DNA from: Temperatibacter marinus
GTDB taxonomy: Bacteria > Pseudomonadota > Alphaproteobacteria > Sphingomonadales > Kordiimonadaceae
Assembly: GCF_031598375.1 (NCBI RefSeq)
Contig: NZ_CP123872.1
Span: 62,001-126,000, forward strand
Length of the DNA stretch: 64,000 nt
Direction: 5' to 3'
Under the pieces are notes generated by a model. It did not search any database. It saw only the letters and a program-made list of their open reading frames with translations, and was not told the origin of the DNA. Made by a program: the position numbers and the translations under genes. This document shows, piece after piece, positions 17,331-27,321 of the stretch (positions are counted from its first letter, which is position 1; each line of letters starts with the position of its first letter).

Positions 17331-19415
17331 CTACAATTTGTCGAGCAACGACTCCATTGCCGCCACAGAGTCACCTTCTTTAGGGGGTGTTTTCTTCTGA
17401 GCAGCCTCCATATTTGAGGCTTCTCCATGAGAAGTTTTAGGACTCCCATGAGGGGACTCAAGAGTCTTTTTAGCGATTAAATGCTTATCTAATACTTTAT
17501 ACAATTCTTCATTATTAATGGGCTTAGAAATGAAGTCACTCATGCCTTTTTGAAGGAAAGATTCCCGTGCGCCTTTAATTGTATTTGCCGTGATAGCAAT
17601 GATTGGTAAACTTTCAAACTCATGAGAAAGTTCTCGAATTTTCCCTTGCGCTTCATCACCGTTCATGCCTGGCATATTAATATCCATTAGGATTAGATCC
17701 ACAGGCTTTTCTTTGCCCTTAAGAACTTCCTCCATATAATCGAGTGCAAGCAAACCTGTTTCAAGTTCAAAATAATCTGATACTCTCTGACCAACTAATT
17801 TGCCCATGAGGAGCCGATTAATCTTATTATCATCCACAATCATCACTGTCGCATGATAATGATCTTGAGTGGCCTGTAACGATTTTGTCTGCGCTGTAAT
17901 GGACGTAACATTCTCGGCATGACCGAGGGGTAAACGCATAGAAAGGTCGAATGTGGTCCCCTCGCCCACTTCGCTCTCGACATTCACATGGATTTTCATC
18001 AGGCGACTAATTTCTTTGACAATGGCGAGGCCAAGGCCAGTTCCCGCATGAGAGGCGTCTCGCTGAGCCTCATCAATTTGCTCATATCGCCTAAACAAGC
18101 GACTGATTTGATCATCCGGTATGCCAATACCTGTGTCTTTGATCTTAACATTCAAACTAACTGTTTCATTTCCCTGGGGCACAACAATGGCCTGAATAGT
18201 AATCCCGCCTGACTTGGTAAACTTAATTGCATTATTTATTAAATTCATCAAAATTTGAGAGAATAACTTCCGATCAAATTTCAAAATCGTCTCTTTATCT
18301 CCTACAAAATCGAGATGGATATAGAGTTCCTTTTGATTGGCAATCGCTTTGTGAGCATTTAGGACATCATTTAAAAAGGCGTAACAGTTATAATCTGATA
18401 TCTCTAACGTTGTCTTATTGTTTTCAAGGCGGGATAAATCTAAAATCTCATTAACCAAGGTTAAAAGAGATTCAGCCGACTGAAGAGAAATACCTAAATA
18501 GTTTTCATCGTCAGAGTGACCAAATTTATCTCTGGCAAGTTCCAAAAACCCAATTAGACCTGTCAGAGGCGTCCGAATTTCATGACTCATCGTACTTAAA
18601 AAATTGGATTTATTCTCACTAACCTGCTCCGCTTGATACCGCATAGCCTGCAAGTGCCCCTCCCGCAAAGCAAGCATGGAGGCCATATGCTCCAGTTCTT
18701 TACTAATCAGAGCCAATTCATCACTGCCAGAAACAGACCGATTCCCCGTATGGGTAGACTTGCCGATTTCACGAGCCATAGATAAAAGTGTGTGCACGCG
18801 TTCATGGATTTTATAGTGCATGAGGACCATATATAGCAGCCCAAAGAAAACAAGGCTTGCAAACACAATCATCAGTGTAGAAAAAGTCACTGCTAAGCTC
18901 TGCTCTGCAGAAGCCTCTGTATTTAATAACAAAATTATTGTATTCGTATGAGGCCCTTCTGAATTGAAATATTTCAGCCCTGCATATCCCACTAAGTTCG
19001 AAGTTCCTGGCTCTCTTTCAAAATAAACAAGCCCCGTATTTCTAGCGCGTAAATTTTGCCTCTCATCAACTTGGAACGGTAATTCATTAATCCCAAGTCC
19101 CACGAGGAAAGTCTCAGATGAATATTTCACAACGTTATTAGCGTCGACAATCAAGATGTTTTTAATAGATTCAAAGTCATCTTGAGCCGCCATAACCAAG
19201 TCTTGATTGACAGCGCCCACATTGTCAGTACTCAAGAGATTAATATAGCGTCCCTGAACCGTTGTTAATTTTCTTGAGAAACTCACTTCTGCATTACGGA
19301 TGGCTTCTTCATATCCAATCGGAAGAGCCACAAAATAGTAACTAGCCAAGACAATGACAGCGACAAGGATAAAGCCAAAGGGCAAAAAAATCCGCAGTGA
19401 GATATTATTTAACAA
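17331..19415 (-). CDS. hybrid sensor histidine kinase with receiver domain
   Basis: A 694-residue protein that starts at a TTG (19415) with AGGA six bases upstream. It has membrane segments at about 10-31 and 175-200 around a 140-residue periplasmic sensor, a HAMP-like linker, a HisKA domain with H278 in 'STMSHEIRTPL', an HATPase domain with 'NLINNAIKF', 'DTGIGIP' and 'GTGLGLAIV', and a receiver domain with acidic pair 'VDDN' and phospho-acceptor D578 in 'LILMDINMPGMNG'. A charged 50-residue tail follows. The gene is divergent from a periplasmic binding-like protein that could feed its sensor. Its stop codon abuts the ssrA gene. The output protein is not in the window. Confidence 0.92.
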   Translation of the reverse strand: MLNNISLRIFLPFGFILVAVIVLASYYFVALPIGYEEAIRNAEVSFSRKLTTVQGRYINLLSTDNVGAVNQDLVMAAQDDFESIKNILIVDANNVVKYSSETFLVGLGINELPFQVDERQNLRARNTGLVYFEREPGTSNLVGYAGLKYFNSEGPHTNTIILLLNTEASAEQSLAVTFSTLMIVFASLVFFGLLYMVLMHYKIHERVHTLLSMAREIGKSTHTGNRSVSGSDELALISKELEHMASMLALREGHLQAMRYQAEQVSENKSNFLSTMSHEIRTPLTGLIGFLELARDKFGHSDDENYLGISLQSAESLLTLVNEILDLSRLENNKTTLEISDYNCYAFLNDVLNAHKAIANQKELYIHLDFVGDKETILKFDRKLFSQILMNLINNAIKFTKSGGITIQAIVVPQGNETVSLNVKIKDTGIGIPDDQISRLFRRYEQIDEAQRDASHAGTGLGLAIVKEISRLMKIHVNVESEVGEGTTFDLSMRLPLGHAENVTSITAQTKSLQATQDHYHATVMIVDDNKINRLLMGKLVGQRVSDYFELETGLLALDYMEEVLKGKEKPVDLILMDINMPGMNGDEAQGKIRELSHEFESLPIIAITANTIKGARESFLQKGMSDFISKPINNEELYKVLDKHLIAKKTLESPHGSPKTSHGEASNMEAAQKKTPPKEGDSVAAMESLLDKL

Positions 19416-19556
19416 CGTTTATCCTAACATTAAGGGTACTTACCGCATACTATAAGTTCAATCCATTGGCTTTCAATCAAAAAAACGCCTGATCAAATAT
19501 CTCATAGTCAAAAAGTAGTAAAAAGCGTATAGTCAAATGAAAGATGGAGATCTATC

Positions 19557-20312
19557 GTGTTCAAACCTATTTGTAGCCTTATTGCTCTTACGCTTGTTAC
19601 CTCTTCTCTGGAGGCGCAAGATATAAGAATTGCCGTCCCCATCATGGGAGATCATTTTGAAGAAGATAAGAAAGGTCGTAGTGATCTTATCTTGGAAGCT
19701 ATATTTAAGGCCTGTTCTCTCTCTTATTCAACAACTCAATTTTCGTGGCCGCAGCACTGGCAAGAATATGAAAACTCAGACGATTATGACGCTGCAGCCA
19801 TCGTATGGGATAATGCTGGGCTAGCTGGTTTTACAACACAACCCTATATCCACTCTCAAAACGGCGTAATCTCGCTCACGTCAAAAGACATGGACATTGC
19901 TACATTTGATGATTTGAAGAACAAGCGTGTCATGGCCTTCACAGGAGCGTCAAACATGTTTCCACGTCTGGCTATGAATTATGCGCACTTTAAGAAATAT
20001 CTTGAGATCACCACGAGCAACATGGCTTATAAAAGTTTGGTGATGAATGATGCGGACGTTTATGTTACCGACCCGTTGATCTTCATAAAAGAATACTCAA
20101 AACAGATCAATCGATCCAAAGGCACATATGGATCTGAAACTTGGCCTGAAATGCGCTTTCATAATATTTTGCCGGTTTACGGAGATGTTATGATTTTCAA
20201 AAAGAAAGCCATGCGCGATAAATTTAACGAATGTTATACTCTTGCTCGAGAGACGAAGGTACTTGAGCACGCACATGACTTAATGAATAAGCCGCTAGAG
20301 CTCTTTCGCTAA
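19557..20312 (+). CDS. periplasmic solute-binding-like protein (SBP_bac_3 type)
   Basis: A 251-residue protein that begins at GTG with GGAGA seven bases upstream. A signal peptide (cut likely after SLEAQ) precedes a mature part opening 'DIRIAVPIMG', as in family 3 binding domains. 'DDYDAAAIVWDN', 'FDDLKNKRVMAFTGA' and 'DADVYVTDP' fit the two-lobe fold. No ABC permease or ATPase is adjacent. The divergent neighbour is a hybrid sensor kinase, so a role as a ligand-sensing partner is plausible but inferred. Its 3' end overlaps the convergent PhyH gene by 18 bases. Confidence 0.7.
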   Translation: MFKPICSLIALTLVTSSLEAQDIRIAVPIMGDHFEEDKKGRSDLILEAIFKACSLSYSTTQFSWPQHWQEYENSDDYDAAAIVWDNAGLAGFTTQPYIHSQNGVISLTSKDMDIATFDDLKNKRVMAFTGASNMFPRLAMNYAHFKKYLEITTSNMAYKSLVMNDADVYVTDPLIFIKEYSKQINRSKGTYGSETWPEMRFHNILPVYGDVMIFKKKAMRDKFNECYTLARETKVLEHAHDLMNKPLELFR

Positions 20313-21188
20313 AGAGAAGCCCGTTGCAGGATCTTGAGCGGATCTCTGCAGCCAGTTTTCTTGAGCATATTCAGTACAAGCATCCACATAATGAATGGCA
20401 TAAGCATGGCGTGAGCGATTTGATCTATTCGCGCCAGAGAGATGCGGAAACTGTCCATGCAACACAACCACAGACCCAGCCTTGACCGCGAGCGGCACTT
20501 TTTTGTCTTCAGGCCAGTCTCTATCATCCAGCACATCAAAGTGTGTCTGCCCTGCTTTGACCCAATAACGTGAGCGAGGCAGAGTCTCCGTATGGACTGC
20601 AGGTATCCCCCAAAGACATCCATTTTCTAAAGTGGCATCTTCAAGGGCCACCCAGATTCCTATTACAGACTGGGGCGTGGTCCACAAAAAGGGCGCATCT
20701 TGGTGGCATGTTACTTCTCCTCCAATATTTGGCTGCTTGCAAATATACATGCTCTGCATCAGAACAGGAGCCCTCATGCCCAATCCAGAGAGAAGACTTT
20801 CTAGCTTCCCTTGTCGAGAGAAGGTGGAAAAAACTTGATCTTTATCGTGAAGAGCATGGCCAACTTTGTTAACAGCTTTATTAAGAGGCACCACAAGATT
20901 TCCTTTTTCATCAACGGCCTCTTCTTCCAAGAAGAGTGAAATTTTATCTGCGGACTGCAACAAATATTGATCACTCACTTGATTCCGGTCTATGGTTGAA
21001 AAAATAGAATCAATAGAAGCCGGATCTGTCTCTTCAATAATGCTCTCCATTCTATCCATTAAATTTTTACATTCTCCCACACTAAAAAAATCCTCTAACA
21101 CTAAAACGCCATTTTTTTTGTATGCCTCCTCCATCTCTTGAGAGGGTGATTGAAATTCGGATGCTTTAAATCTGAAAGATTGCTTCAT
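20295..21188 (-). CDS. phytanoyl-CoA dioxygenase (PhyH) family protein
   Basis: A 297-residue Fe(II)/2-oxoglutarate-dependent oxygenase. The ATG at 21188 (MKQSFRFKASEF) was chosen over a GTG three codons upstream because AGG lies ten bases before it. The iron facial triad is visible: H and D in 'VTCHQDAPFLWT' and the distal H in 'LHGQFPHLSGANRS'; the arginine in 'SNRSRHAYAIHYVD' would bind 2-oxoglutarate. The sequence resembles the PHYHD1-like subgroup. The substrate cannot be told. Confidence 0.87.
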   Translation of the reverse strand: MKQSFRFKASEFQSPSQEMEEAYKKNGVLVLEDFFSVGECKNLMDRMESIIEETDPASIDSIFSTIDRNQVSDQYLLQSADKISLFLEEEAVDEKGNLVVPLNKAVNKVGHALHDKDQVFSTFSRQGKLESLLSGLGMRAPVLMQSMYICKQPNIGGEVTCHQDAPFLWTTPQSVIGIWVALEDATLENGCLWGIPAVHTETLPRSRYWVKAGQTHFDVLDDRDWPEDKKVPLAVKAGSVVVLHGQFPHLSGANRSNRSRHAYAIHYVDACTEYAQENWLQRSAQDPATGFSLAKEL

Positions 21189-21266
21189 GGATAACACGCC
21201 TATCTACTTTTAATTTTTTCAAATTGTGGCCCTGACAGACCAAAATCAAAAAAAATGATAATTCTC

Positions 21267-21295
21267 TTCAACTTTCCAGAAATGCATATTATACC
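21267..21295 (+). promoter_or_regulatory. predicted promoter of sspB
   Basis: TTCAAC (21267-21272), 17 bases, TATACC (21290-21295). It lies inside the upstream extension of the open frame, which supports the later ATG at 21342 as the true start. Confidence 0.35.
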
Positions 21296-21341
21296 TTCCA
21301 TAGGAAATGATAAATTCGGCACTGTAGGAAGCACTAATATT

Positions 21342-21863
21342 ATGCATATTGACTATGATGGCAAGGTCCAAACCGCCCTGCGCGATGTGGTAAAGAGCGT
21401 AATGAGCGACGTGGTTAAAGACGGCCTTGATGGAGATCATCATTTTTACATCACCTTCAAGACGCAACAAGAAGGCGTTGAAATTCCTGACCATCTTACT
21501 ACGGAATATCCAGAAGAGATGACAATCGTCATTCAGCATAAATTCTGGGGACTAAAAGTGACTGACGAACGACTAGAAGTCGGCTTATATTTTAATCGTG
21601 CGCCCGAAATGCTTTATATTCCATTTGTTGCCATCACAGCTTTCATGGATCCGAGTGTTCAATTTGCCCTGCAATTTCATGATAATCTAGAGGATGAGGA
21701 CCATGACGGATTGATGGATGCTGAAACCCTCGAAGAAGCAGAAGCAATCATTGCCGCTGAAGAGGCTAAGGTTCAGGCATCCGCTGCAGACGATAATTCA
21801 CCCGCCGGTGAAGACAAAGGCGGTGATAATGTTGTGACTTTAGATTTCAGTCGCAAAAAATAG
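21342..21863 (+). CDS. sspB: SspB-family ClpXP adaptor (alphaproteobacterial type)
   Basis: Binds the ssrA tag and ClpX to speed delivery of tagged proteins to ClpXP. I chose the ATG at 21342 (MHIDYDGKVQTALRDVV): AGGAAG lies ten bases upstream, the family starts at this motif, and a promoter falls before it; the frame is open from 21255. The core (about 1-120) carries 'GDHHFYITFKT', 'YPEEMTIVIQHKFWGLKV' and 'AITAFMDPSVQFALQFHD'. An acidic linker and a short basic tail (DFSRKK) follow, as in adaptors whose C-terminus docks on ClpX. It is divergent from the PhyH gene and upstream of fumarase. The tag it would read, ANDNDVEFAVAA, is encoded 4 kb away. Confidence 0.9.
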   Translation: MHIDYDGKVQTALRDVVKSVMSDVVKDGLDGDHHFYITFKTQQEGVEIPDHLTTEYPEEMTIVIQHKFWGLKVTDERLEVGLYFNRAPEMLYIPFVAITAFMDPSVQFALQFHDNLEDEDHDGLMDAETLEEAEAIIAAEEAKVQASAADDNSPAGEDKGGDNVVTLDFSRKK

Positions 21864-21939
21864 AATTTATCTCAGACAAACTCACTCATTTCAAGAGTGA
21901 ACTATCTTTATCATTTAGGATAACAAGGGGTTTAATCCG

Positions 21940-23550
21940 ATGAGTGACTTTACATATAGTAAACTTTTTCAATTAGGTGAAGATAAGACAGAATATCGTA
22001 AGATTACGTCTGACTATGTCTCCACGATCGAAGTAGACGGCAAAAAGATCCTAAAAGTTGAAAATGAAGGACTGCGCCTTCTATCAAAAGTTGCCATGGG
22101 CGATATTGCTCACCTTCTCAGAGCGTCTCACTTAGAGCAGTTGGCGAGCATTCTTGAAGACCCCGAAGCATCTGATAACGACCGCTTTGTTGCAAAAGAA
22201 CTATTAAAAAACGCAAATATTGCTGCTGGTCGTGTCTTACCAAGTTGTCAAGATACGGGCACTGCAATTGTTGTCGGAAAAAAGGGCCAATATGTGTGGA
22301 CTGACGGGGATGATGGTTCACCTCTTTCGCAAGGGGTGGTAGATACCTATACAGGTACCAACCTTAGATATTCTCAACTGGCTCCCTTATCCATGTTTGA
22401 AGAAGTGAATACGCGGAACAACGCCCCTGTACAGCTTGACCTTTATACAGACAAAGGAAATGAATATAATTTCTTATTCATGGCAAAGGGAGGCGGTTCT
22501 GCTAATAAAACCTTCCTCTACCAACTCACTCCTGCAATGCTTAGAGAAGATAAGCTTCTTGAATTTTTAGACGAAAAAATTCAATCACTAGGGACTGCGG
22601 CCTGCCCCCCCTATCATTTAGCAGTTGTGATTGGTGGATTGTCTGCTGAGCTTAATTTAGCGACAGCCAAGAAGGCCTCGGCTAGAGACCTAGACGCCCT
22701 TCCAACCCAAGGTGATCGATCAGGGCGAGCCTTCCGTGATATAGAAATGGAAGAGAAAATCCATAAAATGACTCAAGGTATGGGGCTTGGCGCTCAGTTT
22801 GGCGGGAAATATTTTTGCCACGATGTGCGCGTAGTCCGCCTACCCAGACATGGAGCATCCTTGCCTGTGGGTATCGCAGTTTCTTGCTCAGCAGATCGTC
22901 AGGCAAAAGCCAAAATCACCGAGGAAGGAATATTCATAGAAGCCCTTGAAACAGACCCCGCAACCTACATGCCTGAGATTGAAGAAGACGCTCTGTCGAC
23001 AGAAGTTGTGAAGGTTGATCTCAATCGTTCAATGGATGAGATTAGAGCACAATTGACAGAGTATCCTATTAAAACGCGCCTGAGTTTAAGTGGCACCATC
23101 ATTGTTGCACGAGATTTAGCCCATGCTAAAATTCAAAAGATGATTGAAGACGGCGCTGAGATGCCAGAATATTTCAAAAATCATATTATTTACTATGCTG
23201 GACCAGCAAAGACACCTGATGGGTATGCCTCAGGATCCTTTGGACCTACAACAGCAGGCCGCATGGATAGTTATGTGGGCCCATTCCAAAAACTTGGCGG
23301 CAGCATGATTTCCCTTGCCAAGGGTAATAGAAGCAAACAAGTGACCGACGCCTGCAACGAATATGGTGGATTCTATCTGGGATCTATAGGTGGGCCTGCA
23401 GCCATTCTTGCTCAAAACAATATTAAGAAGGTTGAAGTTCACGACTTCGAAGATTTCGGAATGGAAGCTGTCTGGAAAATCGATGTGGAAGATTTCCCCG
23501 CTTTTATCGTCGTTGATGACAAAGGCAATGACTTTTTTAAAGCCTTGTAA
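21940..23550 (+). CDS. fumA: class I fumarate hydratase, [4Fe-4S] type
   Basis: A 536-residue oxygen-sensitive fumarase that interconverts fumarate and malate in the TCA cycle. The alpha and beta parts are fused as in FumA. Visible motifs are the cluster cysteines of '[10 protein letters not shown]' (about 106) and '[12 protein letters not shown]' (about 225), plus '[13 protein letters not shown]' (about 320). The beta region has '[18 protein letters not shown]' and '[11 protein letters not shown]'. GGGG before the ATG is a weak ribosome site. It follows sspB by 76 bases and ends in a strong terminator. Confidence 0.95.
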   Translation: MSDFTYSKLFQLGEDKTEYRKITSDYVSTIEVDGKKILKVENEGLRLLSKVAMGDIAHLLRASHLEQLASILEDPEASDNDRFVAKELLKNANIAAGRVLPSCQDTGTAIVVGKKGQYVWTDGDDGSPLSQGVVDTYTGTNLRYSQLAPLSMFEEVNTRNNAPVQLDLYTDKGNEYNFLFMAKGGGSANKTFLYQLTPAMLREDKLLEFLDEKIQSLGTAACPPYHLAVVIGGLSAELNLATAKKASARDLDALPTQGDRSGRAFRDIEMEEKIHKMTQGMGLGAQFGGKYFCHDVRVVRLPRHGASLPVGIAVSCSADRQAKAKITEEGIFIEALETDPATYMPEIEEDALSTEVVKVDLNRSMDEIRAQLTEYPIKTRLSLSGTIIVARDLAHAKIQKMIEDGAEMPEYFKNHIIYYAGPAKTPDGYASGSFGPTTAGRMDSYVGPFQKLGGSMISLAKGNRSKQVTDACNEYGGFYLGSIGGPAAILAQNNIKKVEVHDFEDFGMEAVWKIDVEDFPAFIVVDDKGNDFFKAL

Positions 23551-23577
23551 GATAACTTTTACACAAATAGTTAGACT

Positions 23578-23607
23578 AAAAAAGGAGGCATGCCCTCCTT
23601 TTTTTTT
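23578..23607 (+). terminator. strong bidirectional terminator after fumarase
   Basis: aaaaaaggagg (23578-23588) pairs with cctcctttttt (23594-23604) around catgc, with eight T following. It also suits the convergent RTX gene, whose stop lies 15 bases away. Confidence 0.93.
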
Positions 23608-23621
23608 GTTTTTCACGAGAG

Positions 23622-26600
23622 TTAGTTTTCATACCAGTCTGTTTGAAGCACAACAAAATCATTACTATCGAGCTGGCTAGAGTCGACATCATCTAAGATA
23701 AATAAAATCTGTCCATTATCATCTTTAATAAGAGTATCGCCGTCGTCAGACTCGAGGGTAAGATCCTCATAGGTTAAATCAATCAACCCAATTAAATCTT
23801 CACCGTCGGTGAAATCAAAAACTAAATCAGCATCCCCTTTCTCACTGACACCCTCACCCAAAGCTGTAATGAAGGTATCGCCGCCTGTCCCTCCTGTGAG
23901 GCTATCTTGACCAGCCCCCCCAGCAAGCATATCTGCACCGCCCTGACCCTCTAGAACATTATCTTGATCACCACCTTTAATACGGTCATCCTCATCTGTA
24001 CCGATCACATTTTCGATATCAACTTCTTCAGGGATAAAAAGGGTAGCGGTTTTATTTCCAACAAAATCACCAAACTGATAATAGTTAACAGTTGTATTCA
24101 CGTCGGACCACTGGCTTCCAGAAAGATCAATATTAACGCCGCTCAGTTGATTCACGAAATCAATGGTATCCACACCACCAGTATCCCATAAAGTCATATA
24201 ATACTGCTCGGTGCCATCAAAGGTATACGTGGTATTCTCGGGATTAACCTCTGATTCACCATAAATATATTGAAGCGCAAGAATATCATAATACATAAGC
24301 GTCGTAGGATATAAATCTGCGACTGCTCGCGAACCAAATTCAACGGAATCTGTGTAGGACATCACTGTATATTCAACACTGTCGAAATTTGGATCAATAG
24401 CGATCCCAGCGCCTTCCTCTTCGAAGGAGTGTTTCAAGCCCAATGCATGTCCAAGTTCGTGCAACATTACAAAGCCTAAATACGGTCTCTCTGGATCAGA
24501 ACTCAGGTTTTCCGAGAAGAGCCAGATATCCCCGTCATAAAGCCACCCATTAGGTAAATAGGCCCATGCTGCGGCATCTGTTCCTGTTTTACCAGACCAG
24601 CCAATTCGAATATCCCCAGCAGAACCTGGACTTGTTTCTGTAGAAGCGATATCTGCCACTTGAACAAAATCAATATTAGTATAATTTTCAACCATATCAA
24701 TTATATCAAGGAAGATCGCTTTTTGTGCCGTTGTTAATTCTGAAAAATTAACATCGGGCTCATCCCCTCCTTCATCAGGGGAGTCACTGCCACTGTAGCC
24801 ACCAGAGCGCCTTGAAAAATTGCCTTCAGAGCTGAAAGACCATGTTAAAGTTGTTTGTGTTCCATCTTGGTCTTGTTGATAGCGTGTCCCGTATAACAAA
24901 CTATCAACCCGATCATCTCCTGATCGCCCGATGGAATCCACATAAGGAATAGACTCTTTATTCGTAGGCCCTAAAGGTAGGTCTGTGTCAAAGTCATTCG
25001 ACACATCATCCACCGAGAGAGAATATGTGCCAGAGGCCCAGCCCCCTGCGGAAATATAATAAATGCCGCTCTCTGTCGGTTGGAAGAGAAAACTCACCTC
25101 ATAATCTCCACTGGAACCATCAGGGCTAAATCCGCCGTCATCATTATAGACTGTGGGCAGAGCATTGCCGTCAGAATCATAGACTGCTCGCACATAGGGG
25201 TCTACAAGACTGCCCCCGCCGCTTGCTTCGCCTGTCATATCAACCTGATAAATTGATCCTGCTTCTAGAAAAACACCGTACCAATCCTCATCAGCAGATG
25301 AGGCGATAGTCCCAGTCACAGTTTCTCCCACTGCTATTGAACCCGTTGTGTCTACTGATTCAGGAAGGTCAAGAGCTCCTTCTGAAGCGGACTGAAGAGA
25401 TGTCACAGTCCCGATGGAAATTGTATAGTCACCAACTGCTGTCTCTGTTCCCACTGTTCTGAGATAATAGGTCCCGGCTGACTCGACGGTTGCATTAATG
25501 GAAAGGAGACCGTTTGCACTCAAATCCCCCGATGAAATTTCATTTCCATCTGCGTCCGATAAAAAGAGCAGAATGTCGCCTTTAGTTGCGGCATCAACAA
25601 GGTCGCCTGACAGTTTAATAGAGTATTGTCCTGCGCTTAAATCTACTTTGAACCAATCTTCATCCCCTGCTACAGAGATCACACTGGCAATATCTTCGGA
25701 TGCTGACACGACAGTCGCAGCAAGTCGAGAATCTGAAACATCAAGACTTGAGCTATCATCATCAAGGACCACTACGCCTCCAGCGTCAGAAGAAACAGGG
25801 ATTGTTGACTGTTCAGTCAAGGTAATTTCAAAAGCGAAACTTGCTTCTACCTCTGAATCGTCAAGCCAATTAAAGGTGAGCGACTTTTCATATTCATTGG
25901 GGGCAAAAGTAACAGAGCCTTCGGTGCCATCACTGAGGCGGTAAGCGACTGTAGCCGTTTCTGAGTAGCGGGCAGAGAGACTAATCACCACAGAAGATGT
26001 CTCAGCCGATTCCTGAACAACAACTGAAGAGACACTCGCTATTGGAAGCTCATCACTGCCTGCAGGAATTGTCATGATCACATCAACGCCTGCTATAGTA
26101 GGGTCAATTGAATTTCCATTCTCATCCACAAAGGTCATATCAGGGTCAACGATTAACCCTGCAAGGCTTTCTGGGTCAGCTAATTGGGTTGAAGTGAAAA
26201 CCAGCTGCCCCGCTCCGTTAATGATAAATTCTTGATCTAAGTTTTCTGTCGTAATACCCGAAAGGTCTAAGACTGCTTCCTCAGACAGCGTAATCACATC
26301 CAAGTCATCAATACGAGTGATGATGGTCTCTAATGCCATTGTTCCCTGCCCGATAGAGATTGAAATACCTCCTTCGCTGGAGATAGAGCTAATGCCTGAT
26401 ACATCACTATCATCGGTCAAATTCAGCGTCACTGCCTCTGAAAAGCTCAGGCTTTCTACATCGGTGATTGTCTTCTCAGAAAGGTCAAACGTTCCGCCTG
26501 TCTGTGTCATCACTACAAGGGAAGAGGTACCATCACCCGCCAGTCTAGAAAACCCTTCGAACTGACTATCAGTAAGAGTGACCGCTGAGTTCAGCCAAAG

Positions 26601-27266
26601 TGTTTCAAGGCTTTCCAAGGCGATGGATGTTATATCCACCTCTCCGTAAATGACGAGAGTGTCAGTACCGCTTTCTCCGCTTATAGCCTCACCGGAAACA
26701 GCATCAGATGTTGCCTGATCGTTTAAGTCACTCAAGTCAAGTAAGCTTGAAAGGTCTGTCGATTGCCCACTTGGGGACGTGATAGACTCCTGACCGTACT
26801 GGTCCGCAGATGTTACCCCTATAAGAACAATCACATCATTGCCAGATCCAGCATTAACAGTATCAGCGCCAGACCCAGGCAAGATAAGATCTGAGCCAGC
26901 TCCGGACGTGATCACATCATCTCCGCCTTCACCGCGAATGATATCCGAAGCTGATCCTGTGGTAATTTGATCCGCCCCTTCTCTTCCCAATACCGTCAAG
27001 ACAGTTGTGCTAGATTCTTGAGAGAGTACGAGACCGTCACTGCTGTCTCTTGCAGTAAACGTACCGACGGGATCTTCAGTAAAATCTGGTTCAACTGGTG
27101 GCGGGGCTGGATCAACACCTGTGTCAGTATTGACAGGTGTCGACCCACTTCCACTACCACATGCTGCTAGAAACGTTGCTGGCAAAAGAGAAAGTAAGTT
27201 TTTCTTAGACGACTTTTTGACTTTAAACTGGTGAAAATAAGAATGTATAGATCTATTGATTGACAT
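23622..27266 (-). CDS. giant RTX protein with serralysin-type M10 metalloprotease domain
   Basis: A 1214-residue protein starting at ATG with GGAAG five bases upstream. Order of parts: a basic N-terminus with a lipobox-like 'LLPATFLAAC' (Cys about 36), an RTX block (about 95-150, repeats such as 'GGDDVITSGAGSD'), beta-rich repeats, a Calx-beta-like stretch (about 405-495), two pre-peptidase-type beta domains ('EDWFKVDLSAGQYSIKLSG', 'DEDWYGVFLEAGSIYQVDM'), then the protease domain with zinc site HELGHALGLKH (about 935) and Met-turn 'TVMSYTD'. A second RTX block ('GGDQDNVLEGQGGADML') and an acidic C-terminus resemble a type I secretion signal. Codons are unremarkable. A lipobox in a type I secretion substrate is odd. 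No secretion genes are nearby. Confidence 0.88.
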   Translation of the reverse strand: MSINRSIHSYFHQFKVKKSSKKNLLSLLPATFLAACGSGSGSTPVNTDTGVDPAPPPVEPDFTEDPVGTFTARDSSDGLVLSQESSTTVLTVLGREGADQITTGSASDIIRGEGGDDVITSGAGSDLILPGSGADTVNAGSGNDVIVLIGVTSADQYGQESITSPSGQSTDLSSLLDLSDLNDQATSDAVSGEAISGESGTDTLVIYGEVDITSIALESLETLWLNSAVTLTDSQFEGFSRLAGDGTSSLVVMTQTGGTFDLSEKTITDVESLSFSEAVTLNLTDDSDVSGISSISSEGGISISIGQGTMALETIITRIDDLDVITLSEEAVLDLSGITTENLDQEFIINGAGQLVFTSTQLADPESLAGLIVDPDMTFVDENGNSIDPTIAGVDVIMTIPAGSDELPIASVSSVVVQESAETSSVVISLSARYSETATVAYRLSDGTEGSVTFAPNEYEKSLTFNWLDDSEVEASFAFEITLTEQSTIPVSSDAGGVVVLDDDSSSLDVSDSRLAATVVSASEDIASVISVAGDEDWFKVDLSAGQYSIKLSGDLVDAATKGDILLFLSDADGNEISSGDLSANGLLSINATVESAGTYYLRTVGTETAVGDYTISIGTVTSLQSASEGALDLPESVDTTGSIAVGETVTGTIASSADEDWYGVFLEAGSIYQVDMTGEASGGGSLVDPYVRAVYDSDGNALPTVYNDDGGFSPDGSSGDYEVSFLFQPTESGIYYISAGGWASGTYSLSVDDVSNDFDTDLPLGPTNKESIPYVDSIGRSGDDRVDSLLYGTRYQQDQDGTQTTLTWSFSSEGNFSRRSGGYSGSDSPDEGGDEPDVNFSELTTAQKAIFLDIIDMVENYTNIDFVQVADIASTETSPGSAGDIRIGWSGKTGTDAAAWAYLPNGWLYDGDIWLFSENLSSDPERPYLGFVMLHELGHALGLKHSFEEEGAGIAIDPNFDSVEYTVMSYTDSVEFGSRAVADLYPTTLMYYDILALQYIYGESEVNPENTTYTFDGTEQYYMTLWDTGGVDTIDFVNQLSGVNIDLSGSQWSDVNTTVNYYQFGDFVGNKTATLFIPEEVDIENVIGTDEDDRIKGGDQDNVLEGQGGADMLAGGAGQDSLTGGTGGDTFITALGEGVSEKGDADLVFDFTDGEDLIGLIDLTYEDLTLESDDGDTLIKDDNGQILFILDDVDSSQLDSNDFVVLQTDWYEN

Positions 27267-27321
27267 TAAGACTTCCTAGAGTTGGGACCATGATTGATGT
27301 GAAAGCTCTCTGTATATTTCC

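Noticed and set aside
26940-27266. RTX repeats considered as a CRISPR-like or DNA repeat array
   Set aside because: The repetition is at the protein level (glycine/aspartate nonapeptides) with variable codons, not a DNA repeat.
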